This document shows positions 1 through 7,212 of a stretch of DNA of 64,000 bases, in pieces. The position numbers and the translations under genes were made by a program. This DNA comes from an alpha proteobacterium MED-G09 (lineage in GTDB: Bacteria > Pseudomonadota > Alphaproteobacteria > MED-G09): assembly GCA_905182015.1 (NCBI GenBank), contig CAJIZT010000006.1, positions 277,047-341,046 of the forward strand, given 5' to 3'. The stretch's first letter is position 1. The number at the start of each line of letters is the position of its first letter. The notes under the pieces were generated by a model. That model ran no database searches. It was not told where the DNA came from and was given only the letters and a program-made list of their open reading frames with translations.

Positions 1-1235
1 TTATTAAAAATGAACTTATCGATATAAAAAATAATTTTGCAATTCCAAGACGAACAGAAATTATTGAATATGTCGACAATGTTCAAGATGAGGATCTTAT
101 AAAAAAAGAAGAAATGGCTGTAACTGTTAGTCATACAGGTTATATAAAACGAGTTCCTCTATCTACATATAGATCGCAAAATAGGGGTGGAAAAGGACGT
201 TCTGGAATGCAGACAAAAGATGAGGACTTTGTTACTAATATATTTGTAGCGAACACTCATCAGCCAATATTATTCTTCTCCTCAACAGGCATGGTGTATC
301 GTTTAAAAACATACCTTTTGCCTATTTCCAGCCCTCAAGCTAAGGGTAAGGCTTTAGTTAATCTACTCCCATTAGCAGAAAATGAGGTAATAACTACAAT
401 AATGCCGCTACCAGCTGATGAGTCTGAGTGGAGTAATCTTTTTGTTATTTTTGTAACTTCCTCTGGAGGTATAAGAAGAAACGACCTATCTGATTTTTCT
501 AGAATTAATAAAAATGGAAAAATTGCCATGAAACCTGCTGAAGGTGAAACAATAATTTCTGTTCAAACATGTGCTGATGATAATGATATATTATTAGCCA
601 CACAAAAAGGACAATGTATAAGGTTTTCAGTTGATAAGGTCAGAGTTTTTGCTTCGAGATCGTCAACTGGAGTGAGAGGAATAAAGCTTGATAAAGGTGA
701 TAGTGTTATAGGAATGACTATATTAAATCATGTTGATGGAAGTAACGATGAATTTAGATCTTATTTAAAGGCCTCATCAATAATGAGAAGAGCAAAAGAT
801 GGTCCAGACGATCATGTTGATGACGATGAGAGTGAAAATAGTGCTGAGCTGTCCACTGAACGTTATGCTGAATTAGCGGCTAAAGAAGAGGTGATATTAA
901 CAGTTGCCTCGAATGGTCAAGGAAAAAGAACATCCTCCTATGAGTACAGATTAACAAATCGAGGTGGAAAGGGCGTTATTAGCATGATGTTGGCCAAATC
1001 CAATGCGGATGTAGTTTCGACATTCCCTGTTGATCAGAACGATCAAATTATGCTTATTGACGATAACGGTCAATTAATTCGCTGTCCTGTTTTAGGTATA
1101 AGAATAATGGGAAGAAATACTCAAGGTGTTAAAATATTTAATATTGATGAAAAATCTTCTGTTGTTAGTGTCGAAAGAGTTGCAGAACAAGATACTAATA
1201 TTGATTTAGATTCTGACGAGGAGCAAGATCTATGA
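1..1235 (+). CDS. gyrA: DNA gyrase subunit A, C-terminal part (cut by window edge)
   Basis: DNA gyrase A subunit, which with GyrB introduces negative supercoils. The frame is open from base 3 to the stop at 1233-1235, so the ATG at 114 is internal and the start lies left of the window. About 410 residues are visible, all from the end of the coiled-coil region and the beta-pinwheel C-terminal domain. The GyrA box is seen as QNRGGKG (bases 177-197), and a second RGGKG recurs near base 961, as expected for repeated pinwheel blades. An acidic stretch (bases about 800-850) and an acidic tail (DSDEEQDL) are present, as in many GyrA tails. The stop overlaps the coaD start (ATGA), indicating translational coupling. 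Confidence 0.97.
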   Translation, partial: IKNELIDIKNNFAIPRRTEIIEYVDNVQDEDLIKKEEMAVTVSHTGYIKRVPLSTYRSQNRGGKGRSGMQTKDEDFVTNIFVANTHQPILFFSSTGMVYRLKTYLLPISSPQAKGKALVNLLPLAENEVITTIMPLPADESEWSNLFVIFVTSSGGIRRNDLSDFSRINKNGKIAMKPAEGETIISVQTCADDNDILLATQKGQCIRFSVDKVRVFASRSSTGVRGIKLDKGDSVIGMTILNHVDGSNDEFRSYLKASSIMRRAKDGPDDHVDDDESENSAELSTERYAELAAKEEVILTVASNGQGKRTSSYEYRLTNRGGKGVISMMLAKSNADVVSTFPVDQNDQIMLIDDNGQLIRCPVLGIRIMGRNTQGVKIFNIDEKSSVVSVERVAEQDTNIDLDSDEEQDL

Positions 1236-1720
1236 CCTTAGCCGTTTACCCAGGATCTTTTGATCCATTTACGTTGGGGCATAGTGATATATTATCAAGA
1301 AGCCTCAAAATCTTTGATGAAGTTGTTATCGCTGTTGGAGTAAATCAAAATAAAAAAACTCTTTTCACTGCAGATGAGCGCGTCGCTATGATTGAAAAAG
1401 AGGTTAGTGAAATTAAGCTTGGAAAGAATAATAAGGTTACCGTTGAGTGCTTTGAAGGTTTGATTGTTGATCTAGCCTCTAAGCATAATGCTAAATCCCT
1501 TATAAAGGGAGTTAGAGGACCCGTTGACTATGATTATGAAGCTCAAATGGCTGGCATGAATACTGTTATGTGCCCAGATCTTGAAACCATCTTTCTTATG
1601 TCAAAGCCTGAATTTAGCTTTATTCACTCTTCTCTTGTGAAGCAAATATCATTAATGGGCGGTGATGTTACAGGTTTTGTTAGTGAAAAAATTAAAACTA
1701 TATTAAAAACAAAGTCTTAA
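1232..1720 (+). CDS. coaD: Phosphopantetheine adenylyltransferase
   Basis: Transfers an adenylyl group from ATP to 4'-phosphopantetheine, the penultimate step of coenzyme A synthesis, in the cytoplasm. The 162-residue length is normal for the family. The nucleotidyltransferase signature is visible: YPGSFDPFTLGH at residues 5-16 with the (T/H)xGH motif, and the RGPVDYDYEAQMAGMN block near residues 94-109. The C-terminal SSLVKQIS segment matches the family helix. It overlaps the end of gyrA by four bases and lies three bases before the cyclophilin gene. The gyrA-coaD-PPIase-queA-tgt order is characteristic of Alphaproteobacteria. Confidence 0.97.
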   Translation: MTLAVYPGSFDPFTLGHSDILSRSLKIFDEVVIAVGVNQNKKTLFTADERVAMIEKEVSEIKLGKNNKVTVECFEGLIVDLASKHNAKSLIKGVRGPVDYDYEAQMAGMNTVMCPDLETIFLMSKPEFSFIHSSLVKQISLMGGDVTGFVSEKIKTILKTKS

Positions 1721-1722
1721 AG

Positions 1723-2292
1723 ATGAAAGTTAATAAAATATTTTATATAATTTTAGGTTTATTTATTGCTACAGGAGGTCTTATGGCAGATTCAAATAAT
1801 GAAAATATAATTACTATGGTTATTACCCAAAATGAAAAGGTAACCGACCCTGTTGAGGTATCACCAGTTCAAACTGTTATTATTGAACTTTTTCCAGATA
1901 TTGCCCCTAATCATGTTGAGCAGATTAAAACCTTAGTTAATGAGGGGTTCTATGATGGCATTGTGTTTCATAGGGTAATAGAGGGTTTTATGGCTCAGAC
2001 TGGAGACCCTACAGGAACCGGAACTGGTGGATCGGATCTTCCTGATATTCGAGCTGAATTCACTCAAACTTCATTTGAGCGTGGAACGTTAGGAATGGCT
2101 AGATCAGGACACCCAGATAGCGCCAACTCTCAATTCTTTATTTGTTTCCAAGAGGCTTCATTTTTAAATAATCAATATACGGTTTTTGGAAGAGTTATTG
2201 AAGGAATGGAATTCATTGATGCCCTTGTAAAAGGCGAACCACCTGAATTCCCAGATAAGATTATTTCCATGAATCTTTCCTCCAATAAATAA
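1723..2292 (+). CDS. Exported cyclophilin-type peptidyl-prolyl cis-trans isomerase
   Basis: Catalyses cis-trans isomerisation of Xaa-Pro bonds, helping protein folding outside the cytoplasm. Residues 1-22 form a Sec signal peptide (hydrophobic core IILGLFIATGG, then LMADS), so the mature enzyme is probably periplasmic. The cyclophilin core is complete: FHRVIEGFMAQTGDPTGTG near residue 80, GTLGMARSGHPDSANSQFF near 120, and NQYTVFGRV near 150. It sits between coaD and queA, the usual alphaproteobacterial position. A second cyclophilin with a different export solution lies at 57937-58914. Confidence 0.95.
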   Translation: MKVNKIFYIILGLFIATGGLMADSNNENIITMVITQNEKVTDPVEVSPVQTVIIELFPDIAPNHVEQIKTLVNEGFYDGIVFHRVIEGFMAQTGDPTGTGTGGSDLPDIRAEFTQTSFERGTLGMARSGHPDSANSQFFICFQEASFLNNQYTVFGRVIEGMEFIDALVKGEPPEFPDKIISMNLSSNK

Positions 2293-2300
2293 AACATTTA

Positions 2301-3362
2301 ATGAATCTATCGGATTTTGATTTTGAATTGCCGCCAGAACTTATTGCGTTAAACCCGGCTAGGCCAAGGGATGGATCCAAACTATTAAAAGTTGCGTCCA
2401 ACGGTCAATTTGAAGACAGTATTTTCAGCAAGCTTCCTGATTACCTTATGGATGGAGATATTCTTGTGGTTAATGACACCAAGGTCATGCCCTCAAATAT
2501 TGAGGGGTATAAAATGAACTCTGAAAAGAAGTTAACTAAAATCTCGTTTACTTTTTTTGAAAACTTACAAAATGGTCTGTGGAAGGCCCTTGCTAAACCT
2601 GCAAGGAAGATATTCATCAATGATTTAATATTCTTCAAGGATAAAAATGGAAATATACATAATATTTTTTCTCAAATTGTTAACAAAAATAATGGCGAGG
2701 TGACATTTGACTTTGCAAATGACAATGATAAATTTATTCAAATTTTATCAAACGATGCAAAGGTTATGTTACCTCCTTATATAACCTCTAAAAGAGATAT
2801 TAAAAAAAGCGATAAAGAAGACTATCAAACAATTTTTAGTGATAAGGAGGGCTCAATAGCAGCCCCGACAGCAGGGTTACACTTCACAGAATCTCTAAAT
2901 AAAAAACTATCAGAAAAAGGTGTTAGCTTTGAAACTTTAACTTTAAATATTGGTCTAGGAACCTTCTCCCCATTAAGAAACGAGGTAGTAGAAGAGAATA
3001 ATCTTCATTCTGAGTATTGCCATGTTTCCGATAAAATTGTTGAAAAATTAAATACTGCAAAAAAAAATAAAAATCAAAGAATTGTTTGTGTTGGTACAAC
3101 TGCTTTAAGGTCTCTAGAAACATCCTTTAATGGAAATGAATTTACTCCAGTAAACACTAATACAAATAAATTTATCTATCCTGGGATAGAGATTAATTCC
3201 GTTGATGCATTGATTACTAACTTTCATCTTCCTAAATCCTCTTTGTTTATTCTTGTTTGTGCTTTAATGGGAACAAAAACGATGCTGGACACCTACAATT
3301 ACGCTGTTAAGAATAAATATAGGTTTTTTTCTTATGGTGATGCCTGCTTTTTAGAGAAATAA
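2301..3362 (+). CDS. queA: tRNA preQ1(34) S-adenosylmethionine ribosyltransferase-isomerase
   Basis: Transfers the ribosyl moiety of S-adenosylmethionine to 7-aminomethyl-7-deazaguanine in the tRNA wobble position, making epoxyqueuosine. The 353-residue length is typical. Family blocks seen are FDFELPPELIALNPARPRD at the N-terminus, GDILVVNDTKVMPSNI near residue 52, IAAPTAGLHFTESL near 190, and LITNFHLPKSSLF near 305. The gene is followed two bases later by tgt, which performs the preceding step of the same queuosine pathway, so both are likely on one transcript. Confidence 0.96.
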   Translation: MNLSDFDFELPPELIALNPARPRDGSKLLKVASNGQFEDSIFSKLPDYLMDGDILVVNDTKVMPSNIEGYKMNSEKKLTKISFTFFENLQNGLWKALAKPARKIFINDLIFFKDKNGNIHNIFSQIVNKNNGEVTFDFANDNDKFIQILSNDAKVMLPPYITSKRDIKKSDKEDYQTIFSDKEGSIAAPTAGLHFTESLNKKLSEKGVSFETLTLNIGLGTFSPLRNEVVEENNLHSEYCHVSDKIVEKLNTAKKNKNQRIVCVGTTALRSLETSFNGNEFTPVNTNTNKFIYPGIEINSVDALITNFHLPKSSLFILVCALMGTKTMLDTYNYAVKNKYRFFSYGDACFLEK

Positions 3363-3364
3363 GT

Positions 3365-4489
3365 ATGAGTAAATTTAAATTTTTATTAAAAAAAAGTGAT
3401 AATAATGCTAGGGCGGGCGTATTACAAACATCTCTGGGTGAAATAAAAACTCCTGCATTTATGCCGGTTGCTACACAGGGAGCGATAAAATCGACACCTA
3501 TAAATATCATAGAGGAAATAGGCTATGAAATGATTTTAAGCAATACCTACCATATTCTTTTAAGACCAGGGTTGGAAGTTATTGAAAAATTTGGAAGCCT
3601 ATCTAAATTTATGAACTGGAATAAACCAATTTTAACAGATTCAGGTGGATTTCAAGTAATGTCATTATCAAAATTAAGAAAAATAAACAAAAATGGTGTA
3701 ACATTTCAATCTCATATTGACGGATCATCTCACCTATTAACTCCAGAAAATGTTGTTGAAACTCAGAATATAATTGGATCTAATATACAAATGGTGCTTG
3801 ATGAATGTACGCCATACCCCTCAACACACGAAAGCGCAGAAAAGTCGATGAACCTATCAATTGATTGGGCGGAAAGAGCCAGAAAAAAATTTCTTAGTAC
3901 AAAGCTAAGGTCAGATGCGCAGTTTGGAATAGTTCAAGGAAGTATTTATGAAGATCTGAGGATTAAATCAGCATTAGAAACAATTAACATCGATTTTGAT
4001 GGCTATGCAGTTGGTGGACTAGCTGTCGGAGAGGGGCATGATGAGATGGTTAAGGTATTAAAGTACACCCTTCCTATCCTTCCTGATAACAAGGTGAGGT
4101 ATTTAATGGGTGTAGGGCGTCCTGAAAATATAATCGAATCTGTAGCAGAGGGTATAGATATTTTTGATTGTGTTATTCCGACACGAGAAGGTAGACACGG
4201 TCATGCCTACTGCAAGACAGGTAATCTCAAATTAAAGAATCAAAAGTATGCTGACGATCACTCACCACTTGACGAGGAATCAAATTTTAGTTTTTCGAAG
4301 AGGTTTTCGAAAAGCTACATTCATCATTTAATTAAAAGTAATGAGCCCTTAGGAGGTATGATTATTTGCTGGCATAATCTTAATTACTATAAAGAATTGA
4401 TGGCGGGTATAAGGGCTTCTATTTTAGAGGAGAGGTTTGATAATTTTAGGAAAGATTTCTATTTTAAGAGAAGTGGATCTAAATCTTGA
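3365..4489 (+). CDS. tgt: tRNA-guanine transglycosylase, lacking the zinc cysteines
   Basis: Exchanges the wobble guanine of Asp, Asn, His and Tyr tRNAs for preQ1 in queuosine biosynthesis. The 374-residue length is normal. The catalytic core is intact: ILTDSGGFQVMSL around residue 90 holds the catalytic Asp, GYAVGGLAVGE is near 217, and GIDIFDCVIPTR near 265 holds the nucleophile Asp. The odd point is the zinc site: bacterial enzymes have C-x-C-x2-C after the PLDEE-type segment, and here bases 4280-4297 encode S-N-F-S-F-S, so all three cysteines are gone, while the HH of SYIHHL remains. The segment usually reading PTRNARNGH is PTREGRHGH. The frame is undisturbed. Its 3' end overlaps the convergent lipoprotein gene by 31 bases. 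Confidence 0.93.
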   Translation: MSKFKFLLKKSDNNARAGVLQTSLGEIKTPAFMPVATQGAIKSTPINIIEEIGYEMILSNTYHILLRPGLEVIEKFGSLSKFMNWNKPILTDSGGFQVMSLSKLRKINKNGVTFQSHIDGSSHLLTPENVVETQNIIGSNIQMVLDECTPYPSTHESAEKSMNLSIDWAERARKKFLSTKLRSDAQFGIVQGSIYEDLRIKSALETINIDFDGYAVGGLAVGEGHDEMVKVLKYTLPILPDNKVRYLMGVGRPENIIESVAEGIDIFDCVIPTREGRHGHAYCKTGNLKLKNQKYADDHSPLDEESNFSFSKRFSKSYIHHLIKSNEPLGGMIICWHNLNYYKELMAGIRASILEERFDNFRKDFYFKRSGSKS

Positions 4490-4728
4490 TTTAAACTTTC
4501 CATATTATCATTTGTATTATTATTTTCTTCACCATTAACTTTATCAGTTTTCACTGCCTCAATACAATCGTCAGATTCAATGCCAGCAGCAGCACAGACT
4601 AGCTTTCCTGCAACATCAGGAGTTTCTTTAGTTTTTAAAATATTAATTCTTTCACCGATTTTTTCAACAGTTGAACAAGAATTCAAAAGTAAAAGTGTAA
4701 AAAGAAAAATGATAGTTTTAAACTTCAA
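4459..4728 (-). CDS. Small lipoprotein of unknown function
   Basis: An 89-residue predicted lipoprotein. A hydrophobic stretch (IIFLFTLLLL) leads directly to the lipobox LLNSC with the modified Cys at residue 18. The mature part is short, acidic and Asn-rich, with two further Cys (VCAAAGIESDDCIEAV). The start is a TTG preceded by a GAGG ribosome-binding site. The last 31 bases overlap the end of tgt on the other strand. No family recognised. Its place between tgt and tRNA-Lys suggests a local lineage-specific gene. Confidence 0.7.
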   Translation of the reverse strand: MKFKTIIFLFTLLLLNSCSTVEKIGERINILKTKETPDVAGKLVCAAAGIESDDCIEAVKTDKVNGEENNNTNDNMESLNQDLDPLLLK

Positions 4729-4875
4729 TGCATACCTCGTTAATTAAGCCTAGCATAAAAATACAATAACGCTATGAATATAAAATCGGTATATAGTTTA
4801 ATTTTAATATAATATATTTTTGATTTGATTTGAAACAATGAATTGAGTAAAAGGACAAATGTACCTTGGAGATAT

Positions 4876-4951
4876 GGGCCCTTAGCTCAGTTGGTAGAGC
4901 AGCTGACTTTTAATCAGCTTGTCGCAGGTTCGAACCCCGCAGGGCTCACCA
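4876..4951 (+). tRNA. tRNA-Lys (anticodon TTT)
   Basis: Complete 76-base cloverleaf with encoded CCA. The acceptor stem GGGCCCT pairs with AGGGCTC (one G-T), the D arm is GCTC..GAGC, the anticodon stem CTGA..TCAG carries loop CTTTTAA (anticodon TTT), and the T arm is CGCAGGTTCGAACCCCGCAG-like. Its 3' half, from the anticodon loop onward, is repeated 1,100 bases downstream, so it has probably served as an integration site. Confidence 0.97.
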
Positions 4952-4969
4952 AGGTATTTAAGGCTAAAT
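4906..4969 (+). repeat. Direct repeat, copy 1 (inside tRNA-Lys; putative attL)
   Basis: 64 bases identical to 6006-6069, starting in the anticodon stem/loop of tRNA-Lys, running through the CCA and 18 bases beyond it. The similarity continues to about 4985 with two mismatches. The copy offset is exactly 1,100 bases. Duplicated tRNA 3' ends flanking foreign DNA are the signature of tyrosine-integrase insertion; that interpretation is inference because no integrase gene is present. Confidence 0.85.
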
Positions 4970-5128
4970 TCAGCCATTATAAGTCTTTACCAACTTCCAA
5001 ATATTTCTTAAAAAACCTCCAAAATATAAATGTTGGACAAAAAACTTTGACTTAGCTTTTTCTAGCAATGATTTGCATTCTTATTTAAGTGAGGTAATCT
5101 AATTTTAACGAAATGGGGTTGGGGGAAA

Positions 5129-5185
5129 ATCAATAAAATACTTATAGCGTTAGTCTTAGCAGTTGTGATGAGTGGGAATAAATGA
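5129..5185 (+). pseudogene. Decayed signal-peptide gene fragment
   Basis: This stretch reads INKILIALVLAVVMSGNK then stop, almost the same as the signal peptide of the secreted protein at 7213 (MNKLLIALVLVIAMGAGAK), but the ATG has become ATC and a stop follows at once. The upstream 80 bases (from about 5046, TTTGAC-TAGCTTTTT, and TAATCTAATTTTAA near 5097) also resemble the leader of 7213 (7129-7200). I read it as the remains of a paralogous gene start inside the putative island. The assignment rests on short similarity only. Confidence 0.45.
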
Positions 5186-5224
5186 TTGCGAAAGAACTGT
5201 ATATTTTCATAATTGGAGTAAAAA

Positions 5225-5851
5225 ATGAAGAATAATTATAGAATTATGTGTGCTCTCATTGCATGGGTGGTGCTATCTCTTAGATTTGTCGATATGTTGA
5301 TAATCGGTGAGTACAGTAGTATTGCTGAAACACTGTTTGTCTATTTTGGGTATTTCACAGTTTGGGCTAATATCCTTATTGCGATTGCGTTTACAGCGCC
5401 ATTACTTAATCCAGATAGAAAGTTATCTAATTTTTTCATGCGTCCTGCCGTTCGTGCAGCCCTTGCATCCTATATTCTTATGGTGTCGGTTGTTTATCAT
5501 ATACTGATCGTGCCTTATTGGGATCCTCAAGGTTTCACTTGGTTGACCGCTACAGGCTTGAATACAGTCATGCCCATTCTCTATATTATCGATTGGCTAT
5601 TCTTTGCTGAAAAGCGACCGATTTTCTATAAAAATCTTCCTTATTGGCTCATATTTCCTGCCGTTTATGGAGTGACTTCAATCATCCGAGGGTTATTAAC
5701 TAATGTTTACCCTTACCCATTTTTGAACGTAACTGAGCTAGGTATTGGAAATGTATTATTCAATATGATCGGATTAGTTGCGGTTTTTGCTGTGGTTGGC
5801 CCTATTTTTATCGTGGTAGCACATCTGATTTCTGATAGAATCGAAACCTAG
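5225..5851 (+). CDS. Pr6Pr-like integral membrane protein
   Basis: 208-residue predicted integral membrane protein with about six hydrophobic segments. The pattern RFVDMLIIGE..., FGYFTVWANILIAIAF, SYILMVSVVYHILIVP and the aromatic VYPYPFLNV near residue 164 resembles the Pr6Pr family of predicted membrane proteins, whose function is unknown to me. A GGAG-type ribosome-binding site (TTGGAGTAAAA) precedes the ATG. It is the only intact gene between the two tRNA-Lys repeat copies, so it is the apparent cargo of the mini-island. Family assignment is moderately sure; function is not known. Confidence 0.8.
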   Translation: MKNNYRIMCALIAWVVLSLRFVDMLIIGEYSSIAETLFVYFGYFTVWANILIAIAFTAPLLNPDRKLSNFFMRPAVRAALASYILMVSVVYHILIVPYWDPQGFTWLTATGLNTVMPILYIIDWLFFAEKRPIFYKNLPYWLIFPAVYGVTSIIRGLLTNVYPYPFLNVTELGIGNVLFNMIGLVAVFAVVGPIFIVVAHLISDRIET

Positions 5852-6003
5852 AAAACTTTAGCTATCTTTACTTCGGTGATTTTAATAATGCACCTGGGCA
5901 TGAGGGAAATGCTTTACTTGATAGAAATTCATGGCTAAAAATTTTAGCTGAAGTTAAAGATTATGCTGTTTCCTCTTGGCCTGTTCAACCAAGTCGTTAC
6001 TAA
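5839..6003 (+). pseudogene. Orphan C-terminal coding fragment abutting the tRNA repeat
   Basis: A frame open from 5839 to a TAA at 6001-6003 encodes about 54 residues with protein-like composition (FGDFNNAPGHEGNALL ... YAVSSWPVQPSRY) but has no start codon. Upstream in frame there is a stop at 5836, inside the preceding gene. It looks like the surviving C-terminus of a gene whose remainder was lost, ending three bases before the second tRNA-Lys repeat copy. I do not recognise the family. Confidence 0.4.
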
Positions 6004-6005
6004 TA

Positions 6006-6069
6006 ACTTTTAATCAGCTTGTCGCAGGTTCGAACCCCGCAGGGCTCACCAAGGTATTTAAGGCTAAAT
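6006..6069 (+). repeat. Direct repeat, copy 2 (tRNA-Lys 3'-half remnant; putative attR)
   Basis: Perfect 64-base copy of 4906-4969, consisting of the tRNA-Lys anticodon loop through T arm, acceptor 3' strand, CCA and trailing bases. Similarity extends to about 6085 with two mismatches. The 5' half of a tRNA is absent here, so this is not a functional tRNA gene. It marks the right end of the 1.1-kb segment that begins at the intact tRNA. Confidence 0.85.
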
Positions 6070-6095
6070 ACAGCCATTACAAGTCGATTTTGACT

Positions 6096-6230
6096 TTATT
6101 TCGACTTTAGGGCTTGCCGTTCTTCATAACTTGCCTTCTTTTTCTCATAGTCCTCTTCACTAAGTGCGTGCCAGCCTATGCAATTTTCAACTGGCGAGCG
6201 TCCACATCCACATTTTTGAGTATCAGTCAT
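6096..6230 (-). CDS. 44-residue CDGSH-like cysteine-rich protein
   Basis: Short gene with an ATG at 6228-6230 preceded by AGGGGAA (good ribosome-binding site) and a TAA at 6096-6098. The N-terminal half carries CGCGRSPVENCIGWH: C-x-C-x2-S-P-x3-C-x-G-x-H, one residue shorter than the iron-sulfur CDGSH signature (C-x-C-x2-S-x3-P-x-C-D-G-x-H). The rest is a charged helix (SEEDYEKKKASYEERQ). A metal- or Fe-S-binding role is inference from the ligand spacing. It lies immediately outside the right copy of the tRNA-Lys repeat. Confidence 0.6.
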   Translation of the reverse strand: MTDTQKCGCGRSPVENCIGWHALSEEDYEKKKASYEERQALKSK

Positions 6231-6454
6231 TATAAATTCCCCTGAATTCTGATTATTTTGATAATTACCACGATTCTATTAAGGTTAATTTTTATAAAAT
6301 AAATAGACTAAGCTTATTATTGCTAACAAGATGAATATGAGGATGCTTCAATATTTTGGTTTCGAATCCCTAGACTTTTTAAGACTGAAAGCTCATCATA
6401 TGGCAAATATTAAACACAATATGATTATACGTTTCCAAAAAAGGATATTAACTT

Positions 6455-6676
6455 ATGCCAAAACAAAAATTTAATGATTTAGATGAGATTGTAACGATTA
6501 TCTGTCAAGAGCATGGGGGGTATAAGATAAAGGCTCGCGATCATATAGGTGAGAACGAAAAAGAGATTGCCTATGGTTGTTCTGAGTGTTGTGGTTTCGT
6601 AAAAGGCGTTCATTTAAGCCCAGAAAAAATGATAGCTTCAAATGTTAAAGACGGAAAAACTCCATCTGATGGATAA
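6455..6676 (+). CDS. Small zinc-ribbon-like protein (paralogue of the gene at 57325-57480)
   Basis: 73 residues with putative metal ligands ICQEHGG (C-x2-H) near residue 17 and YGCSECCGF (C-x2-C) near residue 41. An AAAAGGAT-type ribosome-binding site precedes the ATG. The core closely matches the 51-residue protein at 57325-57480 (shared RDHIGEN/RDHVGEN and AYGCSECCGF). Both copies lie near a tRNA gene or a tRNA remnant. The C-terminal 20 residues are an extension that the other copy lacks. No named family recognised; zinc binding is inferred from the Cys/His spacing. Confidence 0.7.
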   Translation: MPKQKFNDLDEIVTIICQEHGGYKIKARDHIGENEKEIAYGCSECCGFVKGVHLSPEKMIASNVKDGKTPSDG

Positions 6677-6790
6677 CTCTTCGGTTTTTAACTAGTCATT
6701 TAGCTATTCTCGGTGTTTATTAGCTTTCAAAAAATCAAAAGTGTCGAAAAAAAAGTTTATTTAGCTTTTTTATTAGTGATTTGAAATCCT

Positions 6791-7045
6791 TTAGAAAGTA
6801 TTAAAAACCAACATCAGGTCTCTGACAAAAAATCTTAAAATCCAATAACCAATGAGACATAAGGCTAAGAGATACAGAACTGAACCAAATCCAAGAATCC
6901 TATACTTAATCCAACTCTCTTTATTCTTTTCAACTAAGCCAGAAAAGATTTTATTTCTGTTCCATCCGTAAATAAATAAAATTGAGGAAATGATAAAACC
7001 TAAAAACGGAGTCTTAATGTATAATGACCAAAGTGTATCGAACAT
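6791..7045 (-). CDS. Small membrane protein with two transmembrane segments
   Basis: 84 residues with two hydrophobic stretches, PFLGFIISSILFIYGW (residues 13-28) and ILGFGSVLYLLALCLIGYWIL (about 50-70), separated by a basic loop (NRNKIFSGLVEKNKESWIKYR). No family recognised. It is transcribed opposite to its neighbours, between the zinc-ribbon-like gene and the secreted protein at 7213. An AT-rich genome yields spurious hydrophobic frames, but the alternation of hydrophobic and charged segments favours a real gene. Confidence 0.55.
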   Translation of the reverse strand: MFDTLWSLYIKTPFLGFIISSILFIYGWNRNKIFSGLVEKNKESWIKYRILGFGSVLYLLALCLIGYWILRFFVRDLMLVFNTF

Positions 7046-7212
7046 TGTAAGATACTAACCGTTAATTACCCAAGAACCAATAGAGGAGTTCTTTTGGTTG
7101 GATTGCGGATAAGGTTTGCTCTTAAAATTTTGACGTAGCTTTTTTTGAGAGTTATTTGTATTATTATTAAATCAAATAATCTAATTTTAAACAAACTAAC
7201 AGAGTAGGGTAG

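Noticed and set aside
4843..5055. 70-residue plus-strand reading frame across the tRNA-Lys gene
   Set aside because: It is the translation of the tRNA itself (GPLAQLVEQ...NPAG), a well-known false gene.
5225..5507. Alternative 66-residue frame inside the Pr6Pr-like gene
   Set aside because: It is an out-of-frame shadow of a longer gene with family-like membrane pattern.
6354..6376. GGTTTCGAATCCC near 6359, resembling a tRNA T arm
   Set aside because: No matching acceptor, D or anticodon arm is present and there is no repeat of it elsewhere; a short T-arm-like match can occur by chance.
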